Assembly (NCBI GenBank): GCA_024688885.1
Contig: JAILDV010000050.1
Location: 62,001-126,000 of the forward strand
DNA from: Bacteroidaceae bacterium
GTDB taxonomy: Bacteria > Bacteroidota > Bacteroidia > Bacteroidales > Bacteroidaceae
Direction: 5' to 3'
Length of the DNA stretch: 64,000 nucleotides
Every line of letters starts with the position of its first letter. The stretch's first letter is position 1. Of the stretch, positions 25,507-34,053 are shown piece after piece. The notes below the pieces were generated by a model, which did no database searches, was not told where the DNA came from, and was given only the letters and a program-made list of their open reading frames with translations. Made by a program: the position numbers and the translations under genes.

Positions 25507-28500
25507 ATGAAAAAATCAGTACTTCTTTTTGCAAGTTTATTGCTTGCAGCGGTGAGTGCTATTGCACAACCCGCGAAGCCTGAGGTAACCTACACTGACT
25601 GGGCATCTGTAGAAGAAAAAGCTGAAATCTACCTCTACAATGTGGAGGCAGGTATGTTTCTTTCTGCCGGCAGTGCATGGGGAACCCGTGCTTCCCTAGT
25701 TGGCACAAAAGACAAGAGCACCTACAATGACTTGATTATGGGGGCAGGAGAATTTAAGGGAAACAAGTGGTTTATTGCTGCTGCACAAGACCAGCGAGAT
25801 GGTAAAGCCTGCTACATGTTCGAAAACAAGAGCGGGAAAAACTATCTAACCGCAGACAACAAAGACGGCATTTGGGTGGATGGTGACACCGGTCGTCCTT
25901 ATGACGGATGGTACATCGCCAAAGACAATGGCGACAAGACCTTCCAGTTGGGTTACATGCTGAGAACCGAGAAAAAAGACGAGGCTGGTAACGTCATCAA
26001 AGAAGGTGAGCAAACTGTATATGAGTACTCTTCCATGGGTATCTTCGGCGTACAAAAATTCGACGAAGGAAACCTTGACACCTATCTTGACGAAAGTACA
26101 GCTTACAGCACATGGGCTATCGTCAGCGCTTCTGAGTATGATGAAAAACTGCCAGCTTTCAAACTCTACTACATTGCTGAAGGCTTGAAGAAATTAGTTG
26201 CTGATGCCAAGGAGCTCGGCATTGAAGCAGATTTCTCTTCCTACGAAGCTTTGCTCGTCAAAGAAGGTGTTACTTACGATGAAATCAAGACTGCCATTGA
26301 CAAGTTCTCTCCAACTGTTAACTTCGGCAAGGTGATTGCAGATGCCAAGAAGGCTGATCCTGCACGTGACTGGTCTAAGTATGAAGCCATTTATGCAGAC
26401 CCAGCATCAACTAATGAAATTTTCACTGCAAACACGAACCTTATCAATGCATTCTTGGCATTGAAGAAGGCTATTGACGATGCAAAGGCATTGGATGCTG
26501 CTCACAGCTATAAAACTGCAGAAGATCTCTATGCCAGCGATGAATCCAAGCAGGCAGACATTGAAGCAGAAACCGCTCGTGTCAACGCATTCGCTTCTCT
26601 GAAGAAGAAGCTTGACGAGGCAACAGAAGGCTATCCCGCTGTTGATTTCGGAGAGGCAAAGGCTGTCTATGACAACATCGCTTCAACTGCTGCTCAATGC
26701 GCCGAAGCAGAAAAGAAGATTGATGCTCTTAAGGCAGATTACGACATCAAGAACGCGACAGTGGACAAACCAGGTGACATCACCAGCCTGTTGACGAATG
26801 TGGATGGTAAATCTATTACTGATTGGACTCGCACCTTCACAGGCGAAGGCACCGTGGGTGACTTTGCATGCAACACATGGTCTGTCGAAGCTAACAACGG
26901 AGCCGATGGCACCAACATGGTCGTTAACTTCCTTCAGGTTTGGAAAGGCAAGGGAAACACCCTTTCCGACCAGAAATTCCAACGCAACACGGTCAAAGTG
27001 GCACCTGGTGCATACAAGATTACTGGTAACATCCGTATCTATAACGAAAGTGGTGCTGAATTCATGAAGGGAGCTTATCTCTTTGGTAATGTGAGCCGAA
27101 ACAGTTTGTTCGCCAACGAAGATGAGGCTCAGACTAATGCGATAGAAGGTGCCAAATACAACACCTACAACAATATGCTCAACTACTGGAAGGACGGCTT
27201 TGAAACATACGCAATTGTTCCAGAAGATGGTACACTGACTCTCGGTGTGATGATTGAAGGCGCAAATTACAACTGGGTATCTGCAAAGGATTTCCACGTT
27301 TACTACATGGGCAACTCTTATGAGTCTCTCGACTTCGTTCGTAACAACTCAGACATGTTTGCAAAGCCATTCCCAGAAGAGACTATTGCCATGAAGCAGC
27401 TTTTGGATGATTACAACAATGCCATCCCTAACTACGGCAAAGCAAAGAATGCTGAAGAACTCCTTGACGTTGTACAGAAACTCGTTTCGCTGTCTGATAG
27501 TGTTCAAGCCAACGCTAATGCATACAAGGCATATAAAGACAAGGTGGATGAGTTGAAGAAAGGAATTGATGACGGCACAATTGACCTCGTAGGCGATGAT
27601 GCAGACATTCTTTTCGATTACATCGATGATCTGGGCGAAGAAATTGGTCCTGACGATGAAGCTTCTATTGATTTAGGCTTTAAGAATGGTTATTCTGCTT
27701 ACATCCTCGCCAACCGCTTATTGAAGACTGAGGAAATCAAAACTGAGCTTGAATTCCTCAACAAGCTCTACGAAACAGCTATGCGCACTTCCATCAAGAA
27801 TGGCTCTGATCTCACAGAGTTACTCGCGAACCCAGACTTCTCCACTAATGACTGGACAGGTTGGACTAAAGAAGCTGCCGCAGGTGGTAATGTTGCCGTA
27901 GGAGACAAGTGTGCAGAAGCATGGAACAATTCTGCATTCGACATCTATCAGGAGCAAGAAGGTCTTCCTGACGGTTTGTATGAGATTTCTGTACAAGGTT
28001 TCTATCGCTACAAACGTGGCAATCCCGCTTTCCAGGCTTATAAGGAACAGAGCAATGAATTTGTGAAGGAAGGTGGCTCTCCATGCTTTGTATACATGAA
28101 CACAATGACCACTCCATTTACCAACGTGTTTGGTGAAGAGAATAAAGGACAGGAGTTCTATGGTAGTACTAACTATGACACATACACCTATGGTGAAGGT
28201 GAGAGTGCTATCACTGAATACTACCCCAATGGTATGAGTTCTGCAGCCGTAGCATTCGATGCTGGTATGTATACCCAAACAGCATACGGTCTGGTACTGG
28301 ATGGAGAAAAGATGCGTGTCGGAGTGAAAGGATCTTCCAATCAAGAGGGCGACTCATGGGTCATCTTCGACAACTTTAAATTGACTTATCGTGCTAAGGA
28401 TCCAGAAGTTGCTCAGAAGGTGCTCTCCATCAAGGCTGAAGAACTTAAGAACCTCATTGAGAATTCAGAAAGTAGCATGACAGACCAAACCCTTCAGGAT

Positions 28501-29559
28501 GCACAATACGCATTGAGCGAGGCACAAAAAACAGATTTGAGCCCTGCTGCCAAGTATGAGGTATTGATTGAAACAAATGCCGCTTATAACGCAGCTAAGA
28601 AGAATGTCGAGCTGGTGTCAGCTTACAAGGCCGCAGAAAAGGCATACTTCGATATTTGCACTGCATTTGAGGATATAGATCCCGATTTGCAGGCTGCTAT
28701 TTGGGAAGAAGTCGGTGAGATGGACGAGGAACTTGCAGGTGATGCATATATGGATTTGAATAATGAAGAGCTGGATGATTTGACCGTTAGAGTGAAGGCC
28801 TTGACTGATAAAGTGAATGCAGCTAAAGCAGACGCTGAGATGAAGAAGGTCAAGGAAGAAATGGCATCTGCTTCAGACGATGACCCATACGATGCAACAG
28901 GCTTCATTGTGAACCCAGACTTGAGTATTGGCAAGGCTGATGGTTGGACTGTAATGGCTCTGGGACAGAACAACGGATACCAAGACAACAACACTTACAC
29001 GAATGGTGATGTTTCTCTGAACCAATTTATCGAGTGTTGGAGATCGGGTGCAATATTGGACGATGGTACTATCGAACAAACTACTTCCGCTACTCTCCCA
29101 GCAGGTACCTACACTCTCGGTGCAGATATCAATGCTAAGTGGCAACCAGATGCAACTGTTGCAATCGAGGGACTCGTCCTCTTTGTCAGCGATGCTGAAG
29201 GCAAGACTAACTCTACGTTGCTTGACACTCAGGATGCTTCTCCAAAGCATTTCGATGTGACATTCAAGTTGGATAAAGAATCTGTTATTACTCTTGGTGT
29301 AATGGCTAAGTCTACTAACGCTAACTGGTTGGCAGCAGACAACTTCAAACTCACGTACTATGGTACAGCCAGCGCGAAGGAAGAATCTGGCGATGCAGGT
29401 GATGCCAATGCTATCGAAGGTGTTGAGGAAGCAGCTCCAGCAGCTAAGACTATCGTAGCTATCTACAACGCAGCTGGTGCTCAGATCAGCACTCTCCAGC
29501 CAGGTATCAACATCGTGAAGTACGCTGACGGAACTACTAAGAAGATCTTTAAGAAATAA
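25507..29559 (+). CDS. large secreted modular protein with C-terminal sorting-like tail
   Basis: A 1350-residue exported protein. Residues 1-20 form a signal peptide (MKKSVLLFASLLL to AIAQ). Three beta-rich modules with a galactose-binding or CBM-like look begin near DITSLLTNVDGKSITDW, DLTELLANPDFSTNDWTGW and DATGFIVNPDLSIGKADGW, each ending in a DNFKLTYYG-type strand. They are joined by charged helical stretches rich in Ala, Lys, Glu and Asp (ADAKKADPARDWSKYEAIY; AKADAEMKKVKEEMA), probably rod-like bundles. The end, VAIYNAAGAQISTLQPGINI to KKIFKK, resembles the last strands of a type IX sorting domain. No catalytic motif is visible. A glycan-binding or surface-structural role is inferred. 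A paralogue lies at 50906-54427. Confidence 0.75.
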   Translation: MKKSVLLFASLLLAAVSAIAQPAKPEVTYTDWASVEEKAEIYLYNVEAGMFLSAGSAWGTRASLVGTKDKSTYNDLIMGAGEFKGNKWFIAAAQDQRDGKACYMFENKSGKNYLTADNKDGIWVDGDTGRPYDGWYIAKDNGDKTFQLGYMLRTEKKDEAGNVIKEGEQTVYEYSSMGIFGVQKFDEGNLDTYLDESTAYSTWAIVSASEYDEKLPAFKLYYIAEGLKKLVADAKELGIEADFSSYEALLVKEGVTYDEIKTAIDKFSPTVNFGKVIADAKKADPARDWSKYEAIYADPASTNEIFTANTNLINAFLALKKAIDDAKALDAAHSYKTAEDLYASDESKQADIEAETARVNAFASLKKKLDEATEGYPAVDFGEAKAVYDNIASTAAQCAEAEKKIDALKADYDIKNATVDKPGDITSLLTNVDGKSITDWTRTFTGEGTVGDFACNTWSVEANNGADGTNMVVNFLQVWKGKGNTLSDQKFQRNTVKVAPGAYKITGNIRIYNESGAEFMKGAYLFGNVSRNSLFANEDEAQTNAIEGAKYNTYNNMLNYWKDGFETYAIVPEDGTLTLGVMIEGANYNWVSAKDFHVYYMGNSYESLDFVRNNSDMFAKPFPEETIAMKQLLDDYNNAIPNYGKAKNAEELLDVVQKLVSLSDSVQANANAYKAYKDKVDELKKGIDDGTIDLVGDDADILFDYIDDLGEEIGPDDEASIDLGFKNGYSAYILANRLLKTEEIKTELEFLNKLYETAMRTSIKNGSDLTELLANPDFSTNDWTGWTKEAAAGGNVAVGDKCAEAWNNSAFDIYQEQEGLPDGLYEISVQGFYRYKRGNPAFQAYKEQSNEFVKEGGSPCFVYMNTMTTPFTNVFGEENKGQEFYGSTNYDTYTYGEGESAITEYYPNGMSSAAVAFDAGMYTQTAYGLVLDGEKMRVGVKGSSNQEGDSWVIFDNFKLTYRAKDPEVAQKVLSIKAEELKNLIENSESSMTDQTLQDAQYALSEAQKTDLSPAAKYEVLIETNAAYNAAKKNVELVSAYKAAEKAYFDICTAFEDIDPDLQAAIWEEVGEMDEELAGDAYMDLNNEELDDLTVRVKALTDKVNAAKADAEMKKVKEEMASASDDDPYDATGFIVNPDLSIGKADGWTVMALGQNNGYQDNNTYTNGDVSLNQFIECWRSGAILDDGTIEQTTSATLPAGTYTLGADINAKWQPDATVAIEGLVLFVSDAEGKTNSTLLDTQDASPKHFDVTFKLDKESVITLGVMAKSTNANWLAADNFKLTYYGTASAKEESGDAGDANAIEGVEEAAPAAKTIVAIYNAAGAQISTLQPGINIVKYADGTTKKIFKK

Positions 29560-29593
29560 GCTGACGAACAGTCAATAACTGACACACTATAAG

Positions 29594-29630
29594 AAAGTGG
29601 CGGGCTTCATGATGGAGCTCGCCACTTTTG
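29594..29630 (+). terminator. intrinsic terminator after the 1350-residue protein gene
   Basis: AAAGTGGCG and CGCCACTTT pair around an inner GCTTC/GGAGC helix, followed by a short T-run (TTTT). Confidence 0.8.
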
Positions 29631-29739
29631 GGACTCACCAGTATGATCGCGAGACTATCTTGCTGATTAGTTGGATACAAAAAACAAATATTTAACCTTT
29701 TAACCATTTAACTTTAACCTTTGCGTTTTCGTCTCCCCC

Positions 29740-29831
29740 ACTCGCGCATGCAAGTGTTCCCCACAAACGAGTGTAAGTCTTGCTAACAAACGAACGTAAG
29801 TCTTGCCCACAAACGAGTTGCAAATCGTAGA
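29740..29831. repeat. 23-bp-period array, motif ACAAACGA
   Basis: Units start at 29740, 29763, 29786 and 29809. The middle two share ACAAACGA, GTAAGTCTTGC at fixed positions; the outer two are more diverged. Immediately downstream a different motif, GTAGAATATTCTCGTTTTT, occurs at 29828 and 29858 and degenerate at 29886 (spacing 28-30). Confidence 0.8.
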
Positions 29832-29894
29832 ATATTCTCGTTTTTGGGGTAAAAATGTAGAATATTCTCGTTTTTCCCGATTTTCGTAGAATAT

Positions 29895-29926
29895 TTTGGT
29901 TATAACTCTTTCTTGACGTAACTTTG
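29895..29926 (+). promoter_or_regulatory. distal prmC promoter
   Basis: TTTG at 29895-29898 and TAACTTTG at 29919-29926, 20 bp apart. It would give a leader of about 77 nt before the prmC ATG at 30009. Confidence 0.6.
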
Positions 29927-29972
29927 CAGAAAAAAGGAAATCACCCGTATAACCCTGTTTTGTGCCTATTCT

Positions 29973-30004
29973 TTTGGTGGAACAGAAGAAAAGATGTACT
30001 TTTG
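29973..30004 (+). promoter_or_regulatory. proximal prmC promoter, near-leaderless
   Basis: TTTG at 29973-29976 and TACTTTTG at 29997-30004, 20 bp apart. The ATG used for prmC is at 30009, only 5 nt after the -7 box, so transcription from this promoter would start at or within a few bases of the start codon. The upstream in-frame ATG at 29994 overlaps the box and is not credible. Confidence 0.6.
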
Positions 30005-30008
30005 CAGT

Positions 30009-30920
30009 ATGAAGAGCTTGTATCTGGACATCAAGTCGCTACTGACTGAGAGACAAATGGATGAAGGCGAGGCAAAAGCCATCGCCCTTCTGCTCTTGGA
30101 GAAGGTGTGCGGCATGACAACCACGGAGGTGCTGATGAATGCACCAAAAGGGGAAGCCCATCGGCAAGTACTGATTCAAATGGCTGAACGGGTGGCAAAG
30201 GGAGAGCCTGTGCAGTATGTGTTGGGCGAGGCGGATTTCTGCGGCATGTCCATTAAGGTGAGACCAGGAGTGCTCATCCCCCGAAAGGAAACGGAAGAAC
30301 TGGTCAATTGGATAGTGGAAAGCCTTCACCCTAACAATCAACTGTCAACTGTCAATTGTCAATTGTCAACTATCAACTGTCAACTGTCAACTGTCAACTG
30401 TCAACTTTTAGACATCGGCACAGGCAGTGGATGCATTGCAGTAGCTTTGGCAAAGAAGCTGGAGAATGCTGAGGTGGAAGCATGGGACATAAGTGAGGAG
30501 GCACTACAAATAGCCAAAGAGAACGCGGAAAGGAATGGAGTAAACGTGAAGATGAAGAAAGTGGATATACTTTCAGCTCTCAACCCTCAACTCTCAACTC
30601 TCAACTATTATGACCTCATTGTCAGCAACCCTCCCTACATCTGTGAAGAAGAGAAAGAGGAGATGGAAGGGAATGTGCTGGAGCATGAGCCCTCTTTAGC
30701 CCTGTTCGTGCCCGACAAGGATCCTTTGCTCTTCTACAGGAGGATTGCGGATTTAGGATGTTCGATGCTGGCAAAGGATGGGATGCTCTTTTTTGAGATT
30801 AACCGCAGGTTTGGCAAGGAGGTGGTGAAAATGCTGCAGGAGATGGGATACCGAGATGTGGAGTTGCGGCAGGACATGTTTGGCAACGACCGCATGTTGA
30901 AAGCAATAAAGCCACAATAA
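30009..30920 (+). CDS. prmC: peptide chain release factor N5-glutamine methyltransferase
   Basis: A 303-residue SAM-dependent enzyme that methylates the GGQ glutamine of release factors. Family features: helical N-terminal domain with GEPVQYVLGEADFCGM (65-80) and VLIPRKETEELV (88-99), motif I LLDIGTGSGCIA starting at about 133, and the catalytic NPPY in SNPPYICEEE. Between the linker and motif I three heptads (NNQLSTVNCQLSTINC to NCQL, residues 109-133) are encoded by nine 7-bp CTGTCAA-type units, and a second insertion (NPQLSTLNY) by four CTCTCAA units lies before the NPPY strand. Both insertions fall in loops and leave the catalytic motifs intact. Start chosen at 30009 because of the promoter. 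Confidence 0.92.
   Translation: MKSLYLDIKSLLTERQMDEGEAKAIALLLLEKVCGMTTTEVLMNAPKGEAHRQVLIQMAERVAKGEPVQYVLGEADFCGMSIKVRPGVLIPRKETEELVNWIVESLHPNNQLSTVNCQLSTINCQLSTVNCQLLDIGTGSGCIAVALAKKLENAEVEAWDISEEALQIAKENAERNGVNVKMKKVDILSALNPQLSTLNYYDLIVSNPPYICEEEKEEMEGNVLEHEPSLALFVPDKDPLLFYRRIADLGCSMLAKDGMLFFEINRRFGKEVVKMLQEMGYRDVELRQDMFGNDRMLKAIKPQ
30342..30404 (+). repeat. nine CTGTCAA-type heptamers inside prmC
   Basis: Nine consecutive 7-bp units (CTGTCAA, with TTGTCAA and CTATCAA variants) encode three copies of the heptapeptide QLSTVNC/QLSTINC. Nine units equal 63 bp, a multiple of three, so the frame is kept. A second short run of four units (CTCTCAA) lies at 30577-30604. Confidence 0.9.
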
Positions 30921-30936
30921 TTTCGTTATAGATAGT

Positions 30937-32973
30937 ATGAAAAAGTTCCTTCTCTACATATTATTCTGTCTGGCAGGCATCGAATGCTTGCACGCCGATG
31001 ATTGGAAAATCTATGCGTCTTATCACAATGCCACTCAGGCGGTGAAGGCGGACGCTCGCATCTTTGTGCTTGCTAATGGCGACCTCTACAGTTACGACAC
31101 GGAAGACCAGACGGTGGAACTCTATGACAAAACGAATGTGCTGAGCGACTTCGGCATTGCACACATTGCTTTTTCTGCCTCCACGAATCAGTTGGTTGCC
31201 TTGTATGATAATGGCAACATCGACCTCATCGGCATGGATGAAACGAGATGGAACATGCCCGACCTGAAGATGAAGGCGTTGAGCGACAAGACCATCAACG
31301 AGCTGAAGGTGGTGGGCAGCGAGGCGCTCATCAGTCTCAATGCGGGTGTGGCGCTGCTGAATCTGACGAAGGGGTATTTCGTGGATTTTTACACGTTCGA
31401 TGGCAAGGTGACCAACGCGACCATTGTGGGGAAGAAAATCTATGTGAAGACTGCGACGGATGTGTTGGAGGGTGACCGCAGCCTCAATTTGTTAGACGTG
31501 AACAACTGGAAAAAGGTGGCAAGCGATGCAGTCGCCTTCGGACAGACGGACGAGGAAAGGAAGAACGAGGCGGCATTGTTGGAGAAAGTCAAGAATATTG
31601 TCCCCAACTCCCCTGTCAGAAATTGGTCATACAAGCTGAACATGGTGGGCAATCGTCTGTTGGTGGCAGGGGGTAATTTCTACTATCCCGAGGTGGAGTA
31701 TGCGGGCACGGCGATGAAGTATGAGGATGGGGAATGGAGTGCCTTTGACGAGGAGGATGCCATCAAACTGGTGGGAGAGGCTGTTTACCAAAATGTGACG
31801 GATGTGGTGCAAGACCCCAACGATGCGGAGCACCATTGGCTGGGCACGAAGCGCAGTGGCATTTATGAGTTCAAGAACTATCGGTTGGTGAACCGCTACA
31901 GCTTTGACAACTCCCCGTTGACGAGCATCTTGCCAAACAACAAGCATGCCGACAGGTATGTACGTGTCACTGCCCTCAACTATGACAAGGACGGCAATCT
32001 GTGGATGTGCAATAACGAATGTGACACCATCGTGCGCATTCTGAAGAAGGATGGCTCTTGGAAGAGTTACTACTATCAGGAGGTTGCCACGAAACCGACA
32101 TGGGACCACACTTATTTTGACAGGCGCGGATGGGCATGGCTCAATTCGAGAAGAACCTCTTCTAATGGCGAATCGGGATTGCTGGTCATTGACACGAAGG
32201 GCACCATCGACACGGATAAGGATGACCAGCATCGCTATGTCTCCACGTTCCAAAACCAGAACGGGGAGAGCTACACACCCGACCTCTATTATTGTGTGAA
32301 GGAAGACCTGAACGGAGAGCTATGGATGGGATGTACGAAGGGGATTTTCATGACCACCACTCCAGAAGAGGTCTTCAAGAGCACTTTCACTTTCACTCAA
32401 CCCGTTGTGCCAAGAAATGACGGTTCAGGGTTGGGCGACTACCTGCTGAACGGCATCCCCGTCAAGTGCATCGTCATGGATGGCGGCAACCGCAAGTGGG
32501 TGGGAACGGTGAACAATGGCGTGTATCTGCTCAGTGCCAATGGCATGGAAACCATTGAGCATTTCACCACGGGAAACAGTCCTCTCATCAGCGATGAAAT
32601 CAACGATATTGCCATTGATGGCGAGACTGGCGAGGTGTTCATTGCCACCAGCAAGGGGCTTTGTTCCTATCATGGCGATGCCACCGACCCCGCCCAATCG
32701 ATGAGTTCGAGCAAACTGAAGGTCTTTCCCAACCCCGTACGTCCCGAGTATCAGGGGAACGTGCACATCACGGGGCTGATGTACAACTCGGAAGTGAAGA
32801 TTGTGAGCGCTGCTGGCAAGCTGGTCACGGAGGGTAAGAGCGTGGGTGGCGAATTCTCATGGGACTGCTGCCTGCCAAATGGCAGACGAGCGGGTTCTGG
32901 CATCTACTATGCGCTCTGCACCGATGAAGACGGCAAGAATGGTGCCGTGGCAAAAATCCTCATCATACATTAA
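30937..32973 (+). CDS. porZ: PorZ-like type IX secretion system protein
   Basis: A 678-residue exported protein resembling PorZ, the surface beta-propeller protein that helps the type IX sortase attach cargo to anionic lipopolysaccharide. Signal peptide at 1-20 (MKKFLLYILFCLAGI). The mature start DDWKIYASYHNATQAVKADARIFVLANGDLYSYD and the phrase LSDFGIAHIAFSASTNQLVALYDNGNIDLIG are characteristic of the PorZ N-terminal propeller. More propeller strands follow (YENVTDVVQDPND-type; NGVYLLSANGMETIEHFTTGNSPLISDEINDIAIDGETGEVFIATSKGLCSY). The end, KVFPNPVRPEYQG to GAVAKILIIH, is a type IX C-terminal domain. It lies 16 bp after prmC. PorZ is named from family recall; another two-propeller T9SS substrate is the alternative. 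Confidence 0.75.
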   Translation: MKKFLLYILFCLAGIECLHADDWKIYASYHNATQAVKADARIFVLANGDLYSYDTEDQTVELYDKTNVLSDFGIAHIAFSASTNQLVALYDNGNIDLIGMDETRWNMPDLKMKALSDKTINELKVVGSEALISLNAGVALLNLTKGYFVDFYTFDGKVTNATIVGKKIYVKTATDVLEGDRSLNLLDVNNWKKVASDAVAFGQTDEERKNEAALLEKVKNIVPNSPVRNWSYKLNMVGNRLLVAGGNFYYPEVEYAGTAMKYEDGEWSAFDEEDAIKLVGEAVYQNVTDVVQDPNDAEHHWLGTKRSGIYEFKNYRLVNRYSFDNSPLTSILPNNKHADRYVRVTALNYDKDGNLWMCNNECDTIVRILKKDGSWKSYYYQEVATKPTWDHTYFDRRGWAWLNSRRTSSNGESGLLVIDTKGTIDTDKDDQHRYVSTFQNQNGESYTPDLYYCVKEDLNGELWMGCTKGIFMTTTPEEVFKSTFTFTQPVVPRNDGSGLGDYLLNGIPVKCIVMDGGNRKWVGTVNNGVYLLSANGMETIEHFTTGNSPLISDEINDIAIDGETGEVFIATSKGLCSYHGDATDPAQSMSSSKLKVFPNPVRPEYQGNVHITGLMYNSEVKIVSAAGKLVTEGKSVGGEFSWDCCLPNGRRAGSGIYYALCTDEDGKNGAVAKILIIH

Positions 32974-33002
32974 TGCGCTACGCCACATGAAGTAATCGAA
33001 GC

Positions 33003-33179
33003 CAATTAGGAATTAGGAATGAGGAATTAGGAATGAGGAATGGAATCTGTCAACTGTCAACTGTCAACTGTCAACTATCAACTGTCAACTGTCAACTGTC
33101 AACTATCAACTGTCAACTGTCAACTGTCACCTGTCAACTGTCAACTGTCAACTGTCAACTGTCAACTATCAATTGTCAT
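33003..33179 (+). repeat. heptamer tract forming the leader and N-terminus of a glycosyltransferase gene
   Basis: Units AATTAGG/AATGAGG (33003-33039) supply the leader, and the ATG at 33040 follows them. From 33047, eighteen units of CTGTCAA (with CTATCAA and CTGTCAC variants) plus one TTGTCAT run to 33179, where the first catalytic strand begins. All three forward frames of a CTGTCAA tract are open and encode the same heptapeptide, so only the unit count decides which frame enters the enzyme. Confidence 0.9.
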
Positions 33180-34053
33180 TCCCGTCTATTGTGTGGAAGA
33201 CACGCTCGACCGATGTCTGAAAAGCATCGTCAGCCAGTCGTACGCCAACTATGAGGTCATCTTGGTGGATGACGGTTCGCCTGACCGTTGCCCTGCCATG
33301 TGTGATGACTGGGCAGGACGAGATGCAAGAATCCGTGTGATTCATAAGGCGCACGGAGGACTGAGCGATGCACGGAATGCGGGCATTGACGCGGCAAGGG
33401 GACAATGGTTGGCTTTCATCGATTCGGACGACGAGCTGGGTGAGGGCACTTTGGAACAGGTGATGCCGATGGTGGAGAGCTATGACATCGTGGAGTTCCC
33501 TTTCTATCGGGCTTATGGCAGTGAACGGCAATCGCTGGTCTCTTTCGAACCAACGGTCTATGAGGACATGGAAACATACTGGCTAAAAGGGCTGGCATAC
33601 GAACACACCTACGTCTGGAACAAGATTTACAGGAAAAGCCTCTTTGATCATGTGCGTTTCCCGAAGGGGAAAGTGTTTGAGGACATGCACACCCTGCCAC
33701 TGCTGTTGCAGCAGGCACGTTGCATTGCCACCACCGACAAGGGGGTGTATTTCTACCACTGGAACAACAAGGGCATCACTGCCACTGCCGACGGATTGGC
33801 ATTGGAAAGTCTGCTGAAAGCGCATCTGCAGGTCGGATGGATGGACGACCGTTGCTACATGCGTGTGCTGAACATCCAGATTGCTGTGTATGAACGGTTG
33901 AGAAAAGAGATTCTCCTGCCCTATCGCCCCGTTCACATCGGAACAAAGGGTTTAAGACCTGCTGAAAGGGTGAAAGCTGTGCTGCTCAGGGTGTTGGGTG
34001 TGAAGGGTGTATGTGAATTGTTCTACACATTACATAAGATAGCCCTTGTATAG
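33040..34053 (+). CDS. glycosyltransferase family 2 with repeat-encoded N-terminus
   Basis: A 337-residue GT-A enzyme whose first 45 or so residues are repeats of QLSTVNC encoded by heptamers; the enzyme proper begins at LSIVIPVYCVEDTLDRCLKSI. Motifs: EVILVDDGSPDRCPAMCDDWA, HGGLSDARNAGIDAARGQWLAFIDSDDEL with the DXD (DSDD), and FEDMHTLPLLLQQA further on. Family members normally start a few residues before the LSIVIPVY strand, so the original start seems replaced by the repeat tract. It ends 31 bp inside the 3' end of the convergent GT2 gene. The product probably works on the same glycan as the GT2 enzymes next to it. Confidence 0.85.
   Translation: MESVNCQLSTVNYQLSTVNCQLSTVNCQLSPVNCQLSTVNCQLSIVIPVYCVEDTLDRCLKSIVSQSYANYEVILVDDGSPDRCPAMCDDWAGRDARIRVIHKAHGGLSDARNAGIDAARGQWLAFIDSDDELGEGTLEQVMPMVESYDIVEFPFYRAYGSERQSLVSFEPTVYEDMETYWLKGLAYEHTYVWNKIYRKSLFDHVRFPKGKVFEDMHTLPLLLQQARCIATTDKGVYFYHWNNKGITATADGLALESLLKAHLQVGWMDDRCYMRVLNIQIAVYERLRKEILLPYRPVHIGTKGLRPAERVKAVLLRVLGVKGVCELFYTLHKIALV

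Noticed and set aside
33033..33254. Separate small gene reading QLSTVNC repeats in another frame
   Set aside because: Any CTGTCAA tract is open in all frames; after the tract the frame gives unrelated peptide and stops. It is useful only as evidence for the frame-switch idea.
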